Positions 44,069 through 44,738 of a stretch of 44,738 bases of DNA are shown piece after piece (position 1 is the stretch's first letter; each line of letters starts with the position of its first letter). The notes beneath the pieces are model-generated. The model saw only the letters and a list, made by a program, of their open reading frames with translations. It was not told where the DNA came from and ran no database searches. The stretch comes from Absicoccus porci (GTDB lineage Bacteria > Bacillota_I > Bacilli_A > Erysipelotrichales > Erysipelotrichaceae), in assembly GCF_003725415.1 (NCBI RefSeq), contig NZ_RJQC01000001.1:886338-931075 (forward strand). Reading direction: 5' to 3'. The position numbers and the translations under genes are program-made.

Positions 44069-44156
44069 CTGGGGGTGAAGACATTTTTCTGGACTCTCAA
44101 ATTAATCCTAATTACTTTCTATACTCCATTGGACTCTTATATCCCAATGATTGTTT
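44069..44156 (-). mobile_element. IS3-family remnant (transposase C-terminus and terminal sequence)
   Basis: A minus-strand frame at 44112-44156 reads KQSLGYKSPMEYRK and then stops, matching the last residues of IS3-family OrfB transposases (SLGYxSPMEYR). Upstream is a TAA in the same frame, so the gene is broken. The adjoining GGGGGTGAAGACATTTTTC (from about 44070) is like the end of the second element at 44644. Only the tail end remains. Confidence 0.7.
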
Positions 44157-44285
44157 TTATCTTGAAATCCAATGCATTACTATGTAAATTTTCATATTTT
44201 ATTTTACTTGCGTTTTATATTTCATCTCTTCGATGATTAAGAAATTTTCCACATATAAATTCAATAATATCAGATAATCCTAGTC

Positions 44286-44618
44286 TTAAAGCCTTTTATA
44301 ATCAATCATAGTTTGTTCTATTCTGTCTTCACTCAAATCAACATTATCCTCTATTTCTTTTATCATAGAATTGAGTATTTCACTTTTAGTCATGTCGGAA
44401 ACGTAAAACAACTCTCCATCTTCCGGAAATATCCACTGTTTTACTTGTTCCATATTGTCCGAATATTCTATACAGAATGCCTGAACATCTGGAAAAGCAT
44501 GAAGTAAAAAACCGAAATTTGAAAATTTCATATATTCTTTGTCGCCAATTTTATGGATTCCGTATTTTGATACTAGTTTTTTTTCAAGAAAATTTTTATA
44601 ACTATAATATTTATTCAT
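44286..44618 (-). CDS. Orphan small protein, 110 residues, between IS3 fragments
   Basis: An acidic soluble protein without signal or membrane segments, starting MNKYYSYKNFLEKKLVSKY and ending EIEDNVDLSEDRIEQTMIDYKRL. The family is not recognised. Size, acidity and a Phe/Tyr-rich mixed fold resemble small immunity proteins of contact or secreted toxin systems, but this is only a guess. The ATG at 44618 has GAGAGAAG upstream. It lies between two same-oriented IS3 ends, which suggests acquisition with mobile elements. Confidence 0.55.
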   Translation of the reverse strand: MNKYYSYKNFLEKKLVSKYGIHKIGDKEYMKFSNFGFLLHAFPDVQAFCIEYSDNMEQVKQWIFPEDGELFYVSDMTKSEILNSMIKEIEDNVDLSEDRIEQTMIDYKRL

Positions 44619-44639
44619 CAATCTTCTCTCCATTCAATT

Positions 44640-44738
44640 TGATAAGGGGGTGCGGACAAATTCTTGGACCTTGTTATTTCAAATTAGTCCCAGACTTTGC
44701 CTGTACTCCATAGGGCTCAAATAGCCCAACGATGCCTT
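44640..44738 (-). mobile_element. End of an IS3-family element, cut by the right edge
   Basis: Terminal-like GGGGGTGCGGACA at about 44645-44657 precedes (on the minus strand follows) a transposase end, so a further IS3 copy begins here and extends rightward off the window. It is in the same orientation as the remnant at 44069-44156 but not identical. Confidence 0.7.
44679..44738 (-). CDS. IS3-family transposase OrfB, C-terminal end (partial)
   Basis: Nineteen residues are visible, reading KASLGYLSPMEYRQSLGLI then TGA. This is the conserved tail of IS3-family OrfB (SLGYxSPMEYR). The catalytic DDE part is outside the window. Confidence 0.75.
   Translation of the reverse strand, partial: KASLGYLSPMEYRQSLGLI

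Noticed and set aside
1..44738. CRISPR array or prophage
   Set aside because: No regularly spaced direct repeats, and no integrase, capsid or terminase genes were seen.

Overview
The window is low-GC bacterial DNA with strong Shine-Dalgarno sites, sigma-A type promoters and a Firmicutes-style gene set: SufCDSUB, RNase Y, an RNase J-family protein, a DNA translocase, MiaB, a ComK-like regulator, a HrcA/CIRCE-controlled clpB, FprA and a type VII secretion locus. The gene content and protein style suggest an Erysipelotrichia-like, host-associated anaerobe. That placement is inference and the genus is not determined.

Layout. 1-190 is the 5' end of an IS256-family element that runs off the left edge. 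234-2018 is a wall-anchored surface protein with a leader ORF and a hairpin upstream. 2156-5183 holds small housekeeping genes: a P-loop kinase, an AIM24 protein, a UPF0340 protein, a ComK-like protein and a RidA homologue. 5204-10638 is an operon miaB - RNase J-like - ftsK - ridA, preceded by a ferredoxin gene and rny. 12673-14192 is an HD-domain gene, probably leaderless, facing an unknown gene. 14254-18943 is the sufCDSUB operon for Fe-S assembly, divergent from two parvulin-like foldase genes (19068-21006).

21028-29715 is one tightly overlapping operon with type VII secretion (T7SSb) features. In transcription order it encodes an FHA protein, a membrane protein kinase-like (EssB-like) protein, an unknown protein, an EssC-type ATPase, a YukD-like protein, two WXG100 proteins, an overlooked 55-residue protein, a beta-rich putative cargo and DUF4176. 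A divergent membrane protein gene (29794) has leaderless geometry. A membrane protein with a helical-repeat tail (30343-31596) is next to it. This locus is the most unusual part of the window: the kinase-like subunit keeps a DLKPxN catalytic loop, and the EssC keeps only one recognisable ATPase site.

31817-39220 carries ComB-like phosphatase, a ricin/3D secreted protein, tRNA-Ser(GGA), sirtuin, clpB with two CIRCE operators, fprA, and an alpha-hydroxy-acid oxidase gene broken by an in-frame TGA. 39230-43702 is an operon proC - O-antigen ligase-like - M23 peptidase - RsmF-like methyltransferase, preceded by a compact two-hairpin RNA candidate. The right end (44028-44738) is an IS3-rich patch containing one orphan small gene.
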